The translations under genes and the position numbers were made by a program. From contig NZ_VSJK01000010.1 of assembly GCF_008085915.1 (NCBI RefSeq), forward strand, positions 62,001 through 126,000: DNA of 64,000 nt, read 5' to 3'. A model generated the notes under the pieces. It was not told the origin of the DNA and made no database searches. It was given only the letters and a program-made list of their open reading frames with translations. Positions 44,362 through 54,001 of this stretch are shown here, in pieces (positions within the stretch are counted from its first letter, which is position 1; every line of letters starts with the position of its first letter). This DNA is from Oceaniovalibus sp. ACAM 378 (GTDB lineage Bacteria; Pseudomonadota; Alphaproteobacteria; Rhodobacterales; Rhodobacteraceae).

Positions 44362-46956
44362 ATGACGCAACCGCCGTTCACCCACCCTGCCCTTGCCGCC
44401 CTGCGCCGCCCCGTGGCGATCACTCGCGCGGGTATGCTGGCCGAACGGATCACCCGTGGCTTTTGGCCGGTCTGGACGGTTCTGCTGGGCGTTATGGGCG
44501 CGCTGATGCTGGGGTTGCAGGACACTGCGCCGCTTGAGCTGGTCTGGGGCGCGGCGGTGCTTTGCGTTGCCGCTCTGGTCTGGTTCGGGTGGCGGGGCTG
44601 GCGGGCGTTTCGCTGGCCAACGCGGGCCGATGCCTTGGCGCGGCTGGATGCAACGCTGCCGGGCCGCCCGATCGAGACTTTGGGCGACACGCAGGCGATC
44701 GGCACGGGCGACGCCGCATCCGAAGCGGTTTGGCAGGCACATCTGGCCCGTATGGCCGCGCGGATACAGGCAGCACGGGCCGTGCGCCCCGACCTGAGGA
44801 TCTCCGCGCGTGATCCCTATGCCCTGCGCTATGCCGCCATTCTGCTGTTTGCCGTCGCTTTGTTGTTCGGATCACTGTTGCGGGTGGCCAGCGTGGCCGA
44901 CATGGCGCCCGGCGGCGGTCAGGCACAGGCTGCCGGTCCGGCATGGGAGGGCTGGATCGAGCCGCCCCGATATACCGGTAAGCCCAGCCTGTATCTGGCT
45001 GATATTCCGGGCGAGAGCCTGAGCGTTCCACAGGGCAGCCGGATCACCCTGCGTCTTTACGGCGCCGCCGGTGCCCTCGCGGTCGAGGAGACCGTATCGG
45101 GCCGCACGCCTGACGCAGACGCCCCGGCGCAGGACCAGATCGCGCAATCCTTCGACGTGACACGCAGCGGCCGGATTGACATCAAAGGCCCCGGTGGACG
45201 TGCCTGGAGCCTGGTGATGCAGCCCGATGCCGCCCCGTCGGTCAACAGCACGCAACCCGCCGAGCGCAAGGCGGATGGCGAGCTGCGGCAGCCGTATGCG
45301 GCGCGCGACGATCACGGTGTCACCGAAGGACAGGCGGTGATCACGCTGGATCTGGCCGCGCTGAACCGTCGCCACGGGCTGACAATCGCACCCGATCCCC
45401 GCGACCAGATCATGCTGGACTTGCCGGTGCCGTTCCGTGGGGATCGCGCCAATTTCGAAGAAGTGCTGGTTGACGATTTCAGCAAGCATCCTTGGGCCAA
45501 CCTGCCGGTAACGATCCGGTTGCAAGTCTCCGACGCGCTGGGCCAGACCGGAACAAGCGATGTCATCCACGAAAATCTGGGCGGGCTGCGGTTCTTTGAT
45601 CCGATGGCCAAGGCGATTATCGAACAGCGGCGCGATCTGCTGTGGGCGAAGGGCAACGCCAAGCGAGTCGCACAGATCCTGCGCGCCGTGTCCTATTCAC
45701 CCAAGGATATCTTTCGGTCCGAAACCGTGTATCTGAAGCTCCGCGTCGCGATCCGGCAGCTTGAGGCCGGGTTTGCGGCTGGCCCTCTGTCCACCGAGGC
45801 TCAGGATGAAATCGCCGAGGCGCTGTGGGTCATCGCAGAGCAGCTTGAATATGGCGATATGGCCGATGCCCTTGAACGTCTGCGTCGCGCACAGGAGAGG
45901 CTGAGCGAAGCGATCAAGAATGGTGCCAGCGACGAAGAAATCGCCAGCCTGATGGATGAAATGCGCGAAGCGATGCAGGACTACATGCGCCAACTGGCCG
46001 AAAATGCCGAACGCAACGGTGAGGATCAGCAGCAGGCGCAGGGTGAGATGCAGGAAATCACCGGCGATCAGTTGCAAGAGATGATGGACCGCATCCAAGA
46101 GCTGATGGAACAAGGCCGCATGGCCGAGGCGCAGGAACTTCTCGATCAATTGCAGCAGATGATGGAGAACATGCAGATCGCCCAAGGCCAGCAGGGCGGA
46201 CAAGGCCAACAGGGTCAGCAGGGTCAGGGCAACGAATCCATGCAGGACATGCAGGAGGCGCTGCGCGACCAGCAGGGACTGAGCGACGAGGCCTTTCGTG
46301 ACCTGCAGGAAAAATACAACGAGGGCACCCGGCCTGGCGAAAGTCAGGGCAACAGTGGCGATCAGGACGATCAGGGTCGTGGCCGCAGCGATCAGGACCA
46401 GCCGGGCCAGGAACAGGGACAAGAACAGGGTGAAGCCCCTGACGGTCAGCAGGGCACAGGACAAAGCCTTGCCGATCGTCAACAGGCGCTGCGCGACGAG
46501 TTGAACCGTCAGGAGGGAAAGCTGCCCGGTGCCGGCACCCCAGAAGGCGATGCCGCCCGCGAGGCGCTGGGCCGTGCAGGCAATGCGATGGAGGGTGCCG
46601 AAAAGGCGCTGCGCGATGGCGACCACGCAGAGGCGCTGGACCGTCAATCCGACGCGATGGAGGCCCTGCGCGAAGGGATCCGCAACATGGGTGAGGCGCT
46701 GGCCGAGCAGCAGCGCCAGCAGAACGGTCAGGGTCAGGCCGGCACTCCGGGCGATCCGCAGGGCCGTCAGCGCGATCCGCTGGGCCGCGAGGCAGGGTCG
46801 CAGGGGCAACTCGGCTCTGACGAACAGTTTTTGCAGGGTGACGACGTGTACCGCCGGGCGGGTGAATTGCTGGACGAGCTGCGCCGCCGCTCAGGTGAAA
46901 GGGAACGCTCGGATCAAGAGCTGGAGTATCTCAAGCGGTTGCTCGACCGGTTCTGA
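44362..46956 (+). CDS. TIGR02302/DUF4175 family membrane protein
   Basis: 864 residues, an alphaproteobacterial family of unknown function. Three membrane segments lie in the N-terminal 190 residues (for example FWPVWTVLLGVMGALML and AAILLFAVALLFGSLLRV). A middle domain (about 190-430) precedes a long helical and Gln/Glu/Gly-rich region, including repeated Gln-Gly tracts (GQQGGQGQQGQQGQG at about residue 615). The C-terminus (about 800-864) is again structured (LGSDEQFLQGDDVYRRAG, then RSGERERSDQELEYLKRLL). Conserved neighbourhood with lysA suggests co-transcription. Function unknown; the Q-rich repeats vary between homologs and make the length unreliable. Confidence 0.85.
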   Translation: MTQPPFTHPALAALRRPVAITRAGMLAERITRGFWPVWTVLLGVMGALMLGLQDTAPLELVWGAAVLCVAALVWFGWRGWRAFRWPTRADALARLDATLPGRPIETLGDTQAIGTGDAASEAVWQAHLARMAARIQAARAVRPDLRISARDPYALRYAAILLFAVALLFGSLLRVASVADMAPGGGQAQAAGPAWEGWIEPPRYTGKPSLYLADIPGESLSVPQGSRITLRLYGAAGALAVEETVSGRTPDADAPAQDQIAQSFDVTRSGRIDIKGPGGRAWSLVMQPDAAPSVNSTQPAERKADGELRQPYAARDDHGVTEGQAVITLDLAALNRRHGLTIAPDPRDQIMLDLPVPFRGDRANFEEVLVDDFSKHPWANLPVTIRLQVSDALGQTGTSDVIHENLGGLRFFDPMAKAIIEQRRDLLWAKGNAKRVAQILRAVSYSPKDIFRSETVYLKLRVAIRQLEAGFAAGPLSTEAQDEIAEALWVIAEQLEYGDMADALERLRRAQERLSEAIKNGASDEEIASLMDEMREAMQDYMRQLAENAERNGEDQQQAQGEMQEITGDQLQEMMDRIQELMEQGRMAEAQELLDQLQQMMENMQIAQGQQGGQGQQGQQGQGNESMQDMQEALRDQQGLSDEAFRDLQEKYNEGTRPGESQGNSGDQDDQGRGRSDQDQPGQEQGQEQGEAPDGQQGTGQSLADRQQALRDELNRQEGKLPGAGTPEGDAAREALGRAGNAMEGAEKALRDGDHAEALDRQSDAMEALREGIRNMGEALAEQQRQQNGQGQAGTPGDPQGRQRDPLGREAGSQGQLGSDEQFLQGDDVYRRAGELLDELRRRSGERERSDQELEYLKRLLDRF

Positions 46957-47037
46957 ACCTGCCGCAACTCGGTGCAGGCGGAACGCAGGCGGTCGAGGCG
47001 TGGGTGGTCAAGATTGTAGCGATCGATTTCCGCCCGC

Positions 47038-47964
47038 CTAATCGGCGCTGGTCAAAGCGGCAAGTACACGGCGCAGAACCGCATCCAGCCTGTCAAGAAT
47101 TCCGTTGGACCAATCAAGATATCCCGCCAGAAAAGTTGCCGTTTGCGGAAACTTCTCGGCCAGAGTCGGCGCCAGCAGATACAGCAGCGCAAACCCCAAC
47201 GCGATCACGAAAACCGTAAGGAACCCGAACCGGAAACCGCGACGCTTGCGCACCTGATCGGCGTCGTCGGTGATGTCATCCGAAGCGGAGCTCTGCCGGT
47301 CGGATGTTGCGGTCAGGGTTGAATTGATTTCTTCGATATCAGGCAGCAATTCGCGCCTGGAACCCGCGGCGATGGTGGCCGCCACTGCAGCCTCAGCGGC
47401 GTCAGATTCGCTCGCCTCTTCGCTGGCCGGTGGTTCACGCAACCGTGCCAGCCGGGCCTTCGCCGCAGCAGCGCGGGTTTCGGCATCGCGCGGACCGTCA
47501 AGTCCAAGATCTGTCTGGGTTTCAAGCGGAGCGCCCTGATCGCGTCGCCGCGCCGCGGCTTCGCGCCGGGCTTCTTCGCGCAGGATTTCGCGTGCCGCTT
47601 CGTCAACCGGACGCGGTTGGTGCACGGGCGCGGCCTGCTGCTCTGGATTGGCCGAAGGCGCTGTTTCGGCGGGCGTGTCAGAGGCCGCAGTCTGGGCACC
47701 GGCAGAGTCTGGCTCGGGCCTCTGCGGTTCCGACGGTTGCAGGTCCGGCGTTTTCGGTTCGGGCGTTTTCGGTTCGGGCGCGATGTCAAATGCGGTATCG
47801 CGCTCGGTGACGCCCCGCTCATCTGCCAGCATTCCTTCGGCGTCATCCGGGTTCTGAAACCACGTATTTCCGCAATTGGAACACTGGACGTCCCGCCCCT
47901 CGGCCGGGATCATGGCCGCATCCACCTTGTACTGCGCCGCGCAATTCGGGCATATAAGCCGCAT
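47038..47964 (-). CDS. Zinc-ribbon membrane protein
   Basis: 308 residues. An N-terminal zinc ribbon uses Cys5, Cys8, Cys28 and Cys31 (LICPNCAAQYKV, then VQCSNCGNTW), the MJ0042-type pattern. A long acidic and Pro/Ala-rich linker follows. One transmembrane helix lies at about 246-266 (FGFLTVFVIALGFALLYLL), with a 42-residue tail ending LAALTSAD. It is convergent with the TIGR02302 gene and divergent from ftsE. Membership in the MJ0042 group, whose function is unknown, is established only by the ribbon. Confidence 0.87.
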   Translation of the reverse strand: MRLICPNCAAQYKVDAAMIPAEGRDVQCSNCGNTWFQNPDDAEGMLADERGVTERDTAFDIAPEPKTPEPKTPDLQPSEPQRPEPDSAGAQTAASDTPAETAPSANPEQQAAPVHQPRPVDEAAREILREEARREAAARRRDQGAPLETQTDLGLDGPRDAETRAAAAKARLARLREPPASEEASESDAAEAAVAATIAAGSRRELLPDIEEINSTLTATSDRQSSASDDITDDADQVRKRRGFRFGFLTVFVIALGFALLYLLAPTLAEKFPQTATFLAGYLDWSNGILDRLDAVLRRVLAALTSAD

Positions 47965-48105
47965 GCGTCGTCCCTTATTCTATCCGTTCATAGGTATTTA
48001 ACAAATTCCTCGCTCTCCCCATTAGCAAGGAAGCGCAGGATATCAAAGCACCGCAAACGCCAATCATTGAAAGACACTCGTATCTGAGGCAAAACGGTCG
48101 CGCAA

Positions 48106-48798
48106 ATGCCGGGGGCCAACGTGATCGAACTGAATCAGGTCAGTTACAGCTATGGCGGCGACGCCCTTCTTTCCGATATCTCACTAAAACTTGCGCCGGG
48201 ATCATTCCACTTTCTGACCGGGCCATCCGGGGCGGGAAAATCCACCCTGCTCAAGCTGTGTTACATGGAGCTGATGGCCACCCAAGGGCAGGTCACACTG
48301 TTCGGACGCGCGGCACAGGACATCGGACGCGACGGGGTAGCAGTTGTGCGGCGGCGCGTCGGTATCGTGCATCAGGACTGCAAATTTCTCGATCATCTGA
48401 CGCTGCTTGAAAACGTCTCGCTGCCGCTGACCGTCAGCGGCCAGTCGACCGAAGCGAACATGGCCGAATTGCGCGAACTGCTGGGCTGGGTCGGACTGGC
48501 GGGCAAAGTGCGCGCCCTGCCACCGGAACTTTCGGGGGGCGAACGTCAGCGTGCGGCGCTGGCCCGGGCTGTCATCATGTCGCCTGACGTGATCTTGGCG
48601 GACGAACCGACCGGCAATCTGGACTGGGAAATGTCGCTGCGTCTGCTGACGCTGCTGGTCGAGCTGAACCGGATGGGCAAGGCGATTCTGGTCGCCACCC
48701 ACGACCTGAACCTGATTCGTCAGGCGAAATCCCAGGTCGCGGCGCGGGTTCTACGGATCAAGGATCGTCGCTTGCAACTGGCCGGGGCCGATCTGTGA
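48106..48798 (+). CDS. ftsE: Cell division ATP-binding protein FtsE
   Basis: 230 residues. Walker A is GPSGAGKSTLLK, the signature LSGGERQRAAL and Walker B VILADEPTGNLD. Roseobacter FtsE proteins usually begin MIEL-like; here a GTG at 48121 (VIELNQVSYSYGG), preceded by GGGGG, may be the true start, whereas the ATG at 48106 has no good ribosome binding site. FtsE with FtsX recruits and activates peptidoglycan hydrolases at the septum. The stop overlaps ftsX by four bases (GTGA). Confidence 0.96.
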   Translation: MPGANVIELNQVSYSYGGDALLSDISLKLAPGSFHFLTGPSGAGKSTLLKLCYMELMATQGQVTLFGRAAQDIGRDGVAVVRRRVGIVHQDCKFLDHLTLLENVSLPLTVSGQSTEANMAELRELLGWVGLAGKVRALPPELSGGERQRAALARAVIMSPDVILADEPTGNLDWEMSLRLLTLLVELNRMGKAILVATHDLNLIRQAKSQVAARVLRIKDRRLQLAGADL

Positions 48799-49697
48799 AT
48801 CTGGCAGCCCGCCTGCTGAGCGCAATAAAGGGCGACCCACGGGCCGACCGGGCGGTACCGCCCACGGGGTTTACCGCACAATTGACGGTGCTGACCGCCG
48901 CCGCCATGGCGTTTCTATGCGTTTTCGCCATCGCCCTGTCGCTGGCCACCGCGCGACTGGCCGACAGGTGGTCCAGCCAGCTGGCGCAGAGTTCGACGGT
49001 CCGCATCTCGGCACCCGTCGATCAGCTGGCCACCCAGACCGCAGCCGCGCTGAAGGTTTTGCAGACCACTTCGGGCGTCGCCGCGTCCCGGCCGCTGGAT
49101 GCGGATGAACAGCGCGCGCTGCTGGCACCTTGGTTCGGGCCGGACCTGCCGGTCGAATCGCTGCCGATTCCGCAATTGATCGAGGTGGTCGAGACGCCTC
49201 AGGGCTATGACGCCGAGGGCCTGCGCCTGCGGCTGCGCGCCGAGGTGCCCGGCGCGGTTCTGGACGATCACACCCGCTGGCGTCGCCCGCTGATCGAGGC
49301 GGCAGGGCGGCTGAACCTGCTGGGCCTGTTCTGTGTCGGCCTGATTGCACTGGTCACCGTGGCGATGATCACGCTGGCGGCCAATTCCGCCCTTGCAGCA
49401 AATTCTCAGGTGATTCGCGTTCTGCGGCAGGTGGGCGCGCGCGACGACTATATCGCCCGCGCCTTTGTGCGCCGCTTTACCCTGCGGGCGCTGGCGGGGG
49501 CGGCGGGAGGGACTGTGGCGGGAATGCTTGCCATCACTCTGTTGCCCAGTGCCGATGCCGCCGGCGGGTTTCTGACCGGGCTTGGATTTACGGGTGCGGG
49601 CTGGCTGTTACCATTAACGATTCCGCCCCTTGCGGCAGTGATCGCCTTCTGGTCCACCCGTGTCGCGGCAATGCGCGCCCTGAAGGAGATCACCTAA
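48795..49697 (+). CDS. ftsX: Cell division protein FtsX
   Basis: 300 residues from a GTG start overlapping ftsE by four bases. Four membrane helices: one near the N-terminus (LTAAAMAFLCVFAIALSLA), then LLGLFCVGLIALVTVAMI, LAGAAGGTVAGMLAITLL and LLPLTIPPLAAVIAF. The large periplasmic loop lies between helices 1 and 2. The VLRQVGARDDYIARAFVRRF segment is the family coupling helix. Permease-like partner of FtsE. The stop overlaps plsC by one base (TAATG). Confidence 0.95.
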   Translation: MNLAARLLSAIKGDPRADRAVPPTGFTAQLTVLTAAAMAFLCVFAIALSLATARLADRWSSQLAQSSTVRISAPVDQLATQTAAALKVLQTTSGVAASRPLDADEQRALLAPWFGPDLPVESLPIPQLIEVVETPQGYDAEGLRLRLRAEVPGAVLDDHTRWRRPLIEAAGRLNLLGLFCVGLIALVTVAMITLAANSALAANSQVIRVLRQVGARDDYIARAFVRRFTLRALAGAAGGTVAGMLAITLLPSADAAGGFLTGLGFTGAGWLLPLTIPPLAAVIAFWSTRVAAMRALKEIT

Positions 49698-50434
49698 TGG
49701 CCTATGCGGTGCAATGGATACGGTCGCTGCTGTTCAATGTGTCGATGTATGTCGCAATGCCGGTGATCGCCGTGGTGTACCTGCCCTGGGCGCTGGTGTC
49801 GCCCCGGGGCGCTTATGGCGCTTGTTTTGCCTACTGCCGCTATGTTCGCTGGTCGGCGGCATGGATGATCGGTCTGAAAACCGAAGTTCGCGGCACGCCC
49901 CCCGAGGGTGCAGCGCTCGTCGCCGCGAAACACCAGTCGTTTCTGGACATCCTGATGATTTTCGGCGCCCTGCCGCGGGGCCGGTTCATCATGAAAAAGG
50001 AATTGGCCATGGCGCCGATTCTGGGCCAATACGCTTGGCGGGTCGGCTGTGTCTTTGTCGACAGGGGCAAACGCGGGCTGGCAGTCGCCAAGATGCTGCG
50101 CGACGTCAAGGCGGGCAACACCGAGCCGGGTCAGCTTACAATCTATCCTCAGGGCACCCGGATCGCGCCGGGGGTGCAGGCCCCCTATAAGGCTGGGACC
50201 GGGGTGCTGTACGAACAATTGGGCCAGACCTGCGTGCCCGTCGCCTGCAACGTCGGCCTCTTCTGGCCCAAGCGTGGCGTATATCGAAAACCGGGGTTGG
50301 CGGTGGTTGAGTTTCTGGAACCGATACCGCCCGGCCTGCCCCGACCTGTCTTCATGGCCCGGCTGGAACAGGCGGTTGAATCCCGCTCCGACGCTCTGAT
50401 GGCCGAAACCGGGCTGGTCCTGCCCCGCGACTGA
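49697..50434 (+). CDS. plsC: 1-acyl-sn-glycerol-3-phosphate acyltransferase
   Basis: 245 residues. The catalytic HX4D motif is His79 to Asp84 (KHQSFLD). A second conserved block is FVDRGKRGLAVAKML, and the substrate-binding motif reads IYPQGTRIAPG. An N-terminal hydrophobic segment anchors it to the inner membrane. It acylates lysophosphatidic acid to phosphatidic acid. Coupled to ftsX by one base, so it belongs to the ftsEX-plsC operon. Confidence 0.94.
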   Translation: MAYAVQWIRSLLFNVSMYVAMPVIAVVYLPWALVSPRGAYGACFAYCRYVRWSAAWMIGLKTEVRGTPPEGAALVAAKHQSFLDILMIFGALPRGRFIMKKELAMAPILGQYAWRVGCVFVDRGKRGLAVAKMLRDVKAGNTEPGQLTIYPQGTRIAPGVQAPYKAGTGVLYEQLGQTCVPVACNVGLFWPKRGVYRKPGLAVVEFLEPIPPGLPRPVFMARLEQAVESRSDALMAETGLVLPRD

Positions 50435-50523
50435 GCAAAACCCGCCAGTACGTCCGCCAAATCGAAATTTGACGATTCCACGCGCTCGCGGACGGGAATG
50501 ATAGGTGTCGCAGCGGTGTCGAA

Positions 50524-51486
50524 TCAGGCCGCCAGACCCTTTGCCCCCATCGCCAGAAACTTTGCCCGCCGCTGCGCAATCAGGTCTTCGCGCGAAATCC
50601 CGTCCATCTCTTTCAGCATCGCTTCAATCGCCTGGCCAACGCTTTCGATCGCGCGGGCCGGATCGCGCTGCGCACCGCCACGGGGTTCGGGAATGATCTG
50701 ATCGACCACGCCCAGCTTTTTCAGATCCTGCGCGGTCAGACGCAGCGCTTCGGCCGCTTCGCGCATCTTTTCCGGGTCTTTCCACAGGATTGACGCGCAG
50801 CCTTCGGGTGAAATCACCGAATAGATCGAATGTTCCAGCATCGCCAGACGCGAAGCCGTGGCAAAGGCCACTGCGCCGCCCGATCCGCCTTCGCCGACGA
50901 TCACCGACACAAGCGGCACACCGATCTGAAGACATTTCTGGGTGGAGCGGGCAATCGCCTCGGACTGGCCGCGCTCTTCGGCCCCCTTGCCGGGATAGGC
51001 GCCGGGGGTGTCGACAAGACTGATCACCGGAAGGTTGAACCGGTCGGCCAGATCCATCAGGCGGATCGCCTTGCGATACCCTTCGGGGCGGGCCATGCCG
51101 AAATTACGTTCGATCCGTGTCTTGGTGTCGTTGCCCTTTTCATGGCCGATCACCATGACCGGCCTGTCGTTCAGCCGCGCGATCCCGCCCATGACCGCAT
51201 GGTCGTCGGCAAAATTCCGGTCGCCAGCCAGCGGGGTAAATTCGGTGAACAAGGCCTCGATATAGTCGCGGCAATGGGGCCGGGTGGGATGGCGTGCCAC
51301 CTGACATTTGGCCCAGGGGGTCAGGTTCTTGTACAGATCGGTCAGCAGGTCCGCCGCCTTCTTGTCCAGAGCGGCCGCCTCTTTCTCGACGTCCATATCC
51401 TCGTTCGCGCGGGCCATGGCGCGAAGTTCTTCCGCCTTGCCTTCGATGGCGGACAGGGGTTTTTCGAATTCGAGATAGGTCGACAT
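50524..51486 (-). CDS. accA: Acetyl-CoA carboxylase carboxyltransferase subunit alpha
   Basis: 320 residues from [11 protein letters not shown], with GGAG before the ATG. The carboxyltransferase core has the [32 protein letters not shown] and [10 protein letters not shown] segments, the latter forming the oxyanion/CoA-binding loop. It carboxylates acetyl-CoA together with AccD (elsewhere) in fatty acid synthesis. It is followed on the same strand by an uncharacterised protein and greA upstream. Confidence 0.97.
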   Translation of the reverse strand: MSTYLEFEKPLSAIEGKAEELRAMARANEDMDVEKEAAALDKKAADLLTDLYKNLTPWAKCQVARHPTRPHCRDYIEALFTEFTPLAGDRNFADDHAVMGGIARLNDRPVMVIGHEKGNDTKTRIERNFGMARPEGYRKAIRLMDLADRFNLPVISLVDTPGAYPGKGAEERGQSEAIARSTQKCLQIGVPLVSVIVGEGGSGGAVAFATASRLAMLEHSIYSVISPEGCASILWKDPEKMREAAEALRLTAQDLKKLGVVDQIIPEPRGGAQRDPARAIESVGQAIEAMLKEMDGISREDLIAQRRAKFLAMGAKGLAA

Positions 51487-51634
51487 CGAGGTCTCCGGTG
51501 TGGGGCGAGTGATGCCGTATATGGCCGTGGCGGCGCGGCAATGCAACTCGGCAAAATTGGCAAAACCGCGGGACGGTTCGCAGGACTGGTCCACATTCGG
51601 GCGTCCCAACCGACGCCCGGACACTCCCCCTGAT

Positions 51635-52657
51635 TCAGTCGAAGGTGCCGGTGACCCGGCCCAGCAACATGAAAGCGCGCGCGGTGCGGGTGTCGGTCAG
51701 GGCGACGATTTCAGCATCGGTCGCGGATTTCTCGAATTCCACGAAAGTGTGATCGAACTTGCGTAGAAAATGGTGCATGGCGTCGCGGAAAATCGTATCC
51801 GACCGCATCCGCGCCGCCGACAAGGCCAAAGAAGACCGGTCACGGATACCGCCCAGCCCGGCGATCGGCCGGCCACGCTCGCCCTGTGCAAAGCGACGCC
51901 AGATGTCGGGGTGCGCGCGGTCAGGCTTCAGATCGTCCATGTAAATCCCGTCCTGGCTGAGCAGGGTCAGAACATCCTGTGCCGCCGTGATCAACTGGGC
52001 GGCGCGGCGATCCTGAAGCGCGCGGCGAAGGGCGCGAAAACCCTCCTTGTCCTCGGGGCTTTCGGGGAATTGCAAGGCCGAGATGAAATCAGCTGACGCC
52101 AGCGGCGACGTTATCGCCTCGGCCGGAGTGCCCAGCGCCAGCGATGTCTGCTCCTCGGTTCCCACAGACAGCGCGGGAAGGGGCACAGGTTCGGCATTGG
52201 GGCGAATCGAGATGAAGGTGGAAAGCGCAATTTCTGTCTTGCGCTGCGCCTCGACGATCTCGTTCAGTTTTTTCGCGACTTCGGGCGAAGAGCCTGCGTT
52301 TGCCGCTTTTTGTTGCGACAGATAGGCCGCGCGGATGCCATCGATGGCAATATGCAGCCGCGCCGATTCTTCGCGCATGATACGGGCGGTGCGGGCCGAA
52401 GCCGCCGCGACCCAGATCAGCGCCACCGGCAGGAACACCGCCAGCAACGTCGTGACAAAACGCAGCGGATCGAACCCCACGGTAGAGTCGCCGCGCCCGA
52501 ACATCAGAAAAAACAGCCCGGTACCGATCAGCCAGAGCAACGCCAGCGCCAGCGCAAGCTTTTCGCCGTCGCTCAACTCCGGAATCGGCGCAGGACGCTG
52601 ATACATTCCCAGGTCGACAGGCTTGTCGCGGGTGCGATCTGTCTTGGGGTCGGCCAT
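51635..52657 (-). CDS. Conserved hypothetical membrane protein
   Basis: 340 residues starting [17 protein letters not shown], with GGAAAG before the ATG. Two hydrophobic segments lie near residues 36-52 and 66-85 ([38 protein letters not shown]). A coiled-coil-like region follows ([14 protein letters not shown], then [16 protein letters not shown]). The C-terminal part has a conserved-looking [20 protein letters not shown] segment. No family recognised. Flanked by accA and greA on the same strand. Confidence 0.8.
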   Translation of the reverse strand: MADPKTDRTRDKPVDLGMYQRPAPIPELSDGEKLALALALLWLIGTGLFFLMFGRGDSTVGFDPLRFVTTLLAVFLPVALIWVAAASARTARIMREESARLHIAIDGIRAAYLSQQKAANAGSSPEVAKKLNEIVEAQRKTEIALSTFISIRPNAEPVPLPALSVGTEEQTSLALGTPAEAITSPLASADFISALQFPESPEDKEGFRALRRALQDRRAAQLITAAQDVLTLLSQDGIYMDDLKPDRAHPDIWRRFAQGERGRPIAGLGGIRDRSSLALSAARMRSDTIFRDAMHHFLRKFDHTFVEFEKSATDAEIVALTDTRTARAFMLLGRVTGTFD

Positions 52658-52766
52658 TTGCGTTCTTTCCGCGCGGATGGCTGTCAGGATACCTTTCGGT
52701 ATGGGTTTCGGTTGTCCGTCGTTCGTGAGGCGCGTTCGCGTGGGGCGTTTGTTCAATGCGCCGCGA

Positions 52767-53237
52767 TCAGCGCCAGACGACCTTCAGCACCTCATAACTT
52801 TTCTCGCCGCCGGGCGTGCGCACCTCGATGCTGTCGCCTTCCTCTTTGCCGATCAGCGCGCGGGCCAGCGGCGACTTGATGTTCAGCTTTCCAGCCTCAA
52901 GGTTCGCCTCCGGCTCGCCCACGATCTGATAGGTCTTTTCCTCATCCGTGTTCTCATCGACCAGAGTAACCCGGGCGCCGAACTTGATCGTGCCTGACAT
53001 TCTGGACGTATCGACAACCTCTGCCAAGGACAGAACCCCCTCGATCTCCTTGATGCGGCCTTCGATAAAGCTCTGTTTTTCCTTGGCGGAATGATATTCG
53101 GCGTTCTCTGACAGATCGCCATGCTCGCGCGCTTCGGCAATGGCGCGGATGATCGCCGGGCGCTCGACGCTTTTCAGGATCTTCAACTCGGCGTTAAGGG
53201 ATTCTTGTCCGGCGCGGGTCAGCAGAATTTTGTCCAT
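52767..53237 (-). CDS. greA: Transcription elongation factor GreA
   Basis: 156 residues. The N-terminal coiled coil carries the acidic tip ([18 protein letters not shown]), and the C-terminal FKBP-like domain includes [18 protein letters not shown] and [14 protein letters not shown]. It rescues backtracked RNA polymerase by stimulating transcript cleavage. A codon 24 positions upstream of MDKIL is not used because the preceding residues do not belong to GreA. Confidence 0.98.
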   Translation of the reverse strand: MDKILLTRAGQESLNAELKILKSVERPAIIRAIAEAREHGDLSENAEYHSAKEKQSFIEGRIKEIEGVLSLAEVVDTSRMSGTIKFGARVTLVDENTDEEKTYQIVGEPEANLEAGKLNIKSPLARALIGKEEGDSIEVRTPGGEKSYEVLKVVWR

Positions 53238-53280
53238 GGGTGGCTCGTTCTCAACTTTGTAATGACGGCAACACCCTGCC

Positions 53281-53309
53281 GTTAATCCAAGCCCTGCACC
53301 CAAAGTCAA
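53281..53309 (-). promoter_or_regulatory. Candidate sigma-70-type promoter of greA
   Basis: On the minus strand, TTGACT (-35) and ATTAAC (-10) are separated by 17 bases, with the greA ATG about 44 bases beyond the -10 box. The spacing and position are right for a housekeeping promoter. Confidence 0.5.
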
Positions 53310-53419
53310 TAGGCGGCTCGGCGCCGACCGCCATACAATCGCCGAAAACCAGCGCCAGACTGGAAATTTAGGGACTTGAAGCCCAACTCAAACGCGCTCG
53401 CACAGGGCTGGAGGCAACG

Positions 53420-53889
53420 TTGCAGATATTCTTGCGCTTCACGGCGATCTATTTTCTATTCAGTCTGGCTTTCGTGGCGCTGTTCCGCGAGGCGCCTGTT
53501 GCCGTGATATCCGATATGGCGGCGACATTACCTTCGGCGATGACCTTCTTCTTCACCCAGGCCTGGTGGGCGCTGATCGGGTTCGCGGCGCTGTTCCTGC
53601 TGATTCCATCTGCCGTTCTGCTCAACCGGATTCCCCGTGCTGTGACGATGCTGGCCGCGTGCAGCTTTTTCTTTCTGACCTTCACCATGCTGAAATCGTC
53701 GCTGCCCTTTGCAGTATTGCGCTGATTCCGCTGATCGGGGTGATTGCGGCCTATCAGGTGCTTTCCGTGCATTTGGGCTGGCACTATGCGATCGACGGAT
53801 ATTTCTCGATCCTGACTGTCGTGGCGCTCCGGCACTGGTTGGCGCGACCTCTGATGGCGCAAACATCGGCCGTTCCGGCCAGTTCCTGA
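53420..53889 (+). pseudogene. PAP2-family phosphatase remnant with internal deletion and frameshift
   Basis: A TTG start at 53420 with GGAGG five bases upstream opens a 101-codon frame (MQIFLRFTAIYFLFSLAF) containing three hydrophobic helices. The frame stops at 53723-53725 after LKSSLPFAVLR. The sequence then continues in another frame (reading IPLIGVIAAYQVLSVHLG, then WHYAIDGYFSILTVVA) to a stop at 53887-53889. VHLGWHYAIDG is the third PAP2 motif (SRxxxxxHxxxD type), while the first (KxxxxxxRP) and second (PSGH/SLH) are absent, so the middle of the gene is gone. Probably inactive. Assembly or sequencing error is less likely because a whole core is missing. Confidence 0.72.
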
Positions 53890-53920
53890 GCCAACGGCGA
53901 GTTTGAACGCGCCGTCGAGA

Positions 53921-53949
53921 TTGACCAGGGGGCCTGTCTTTGCATAACC
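53921..53949 (+). promoter_or_regulatory. Candidate promoter of the ETF-QO gene
   Basis: TTGACC (-35) and ATAACC (-10) are separated by 17 bases, ending 52 bases before the ATG at 54002. A housekeeping-type promoter fits. Confidence 0.45.
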
Positions 53950-54001
53950 ATGTCCAGCCGAACCCTTTGCCGGGACCGCAAAGCACCAGGAAGGACAGCC
54001 C

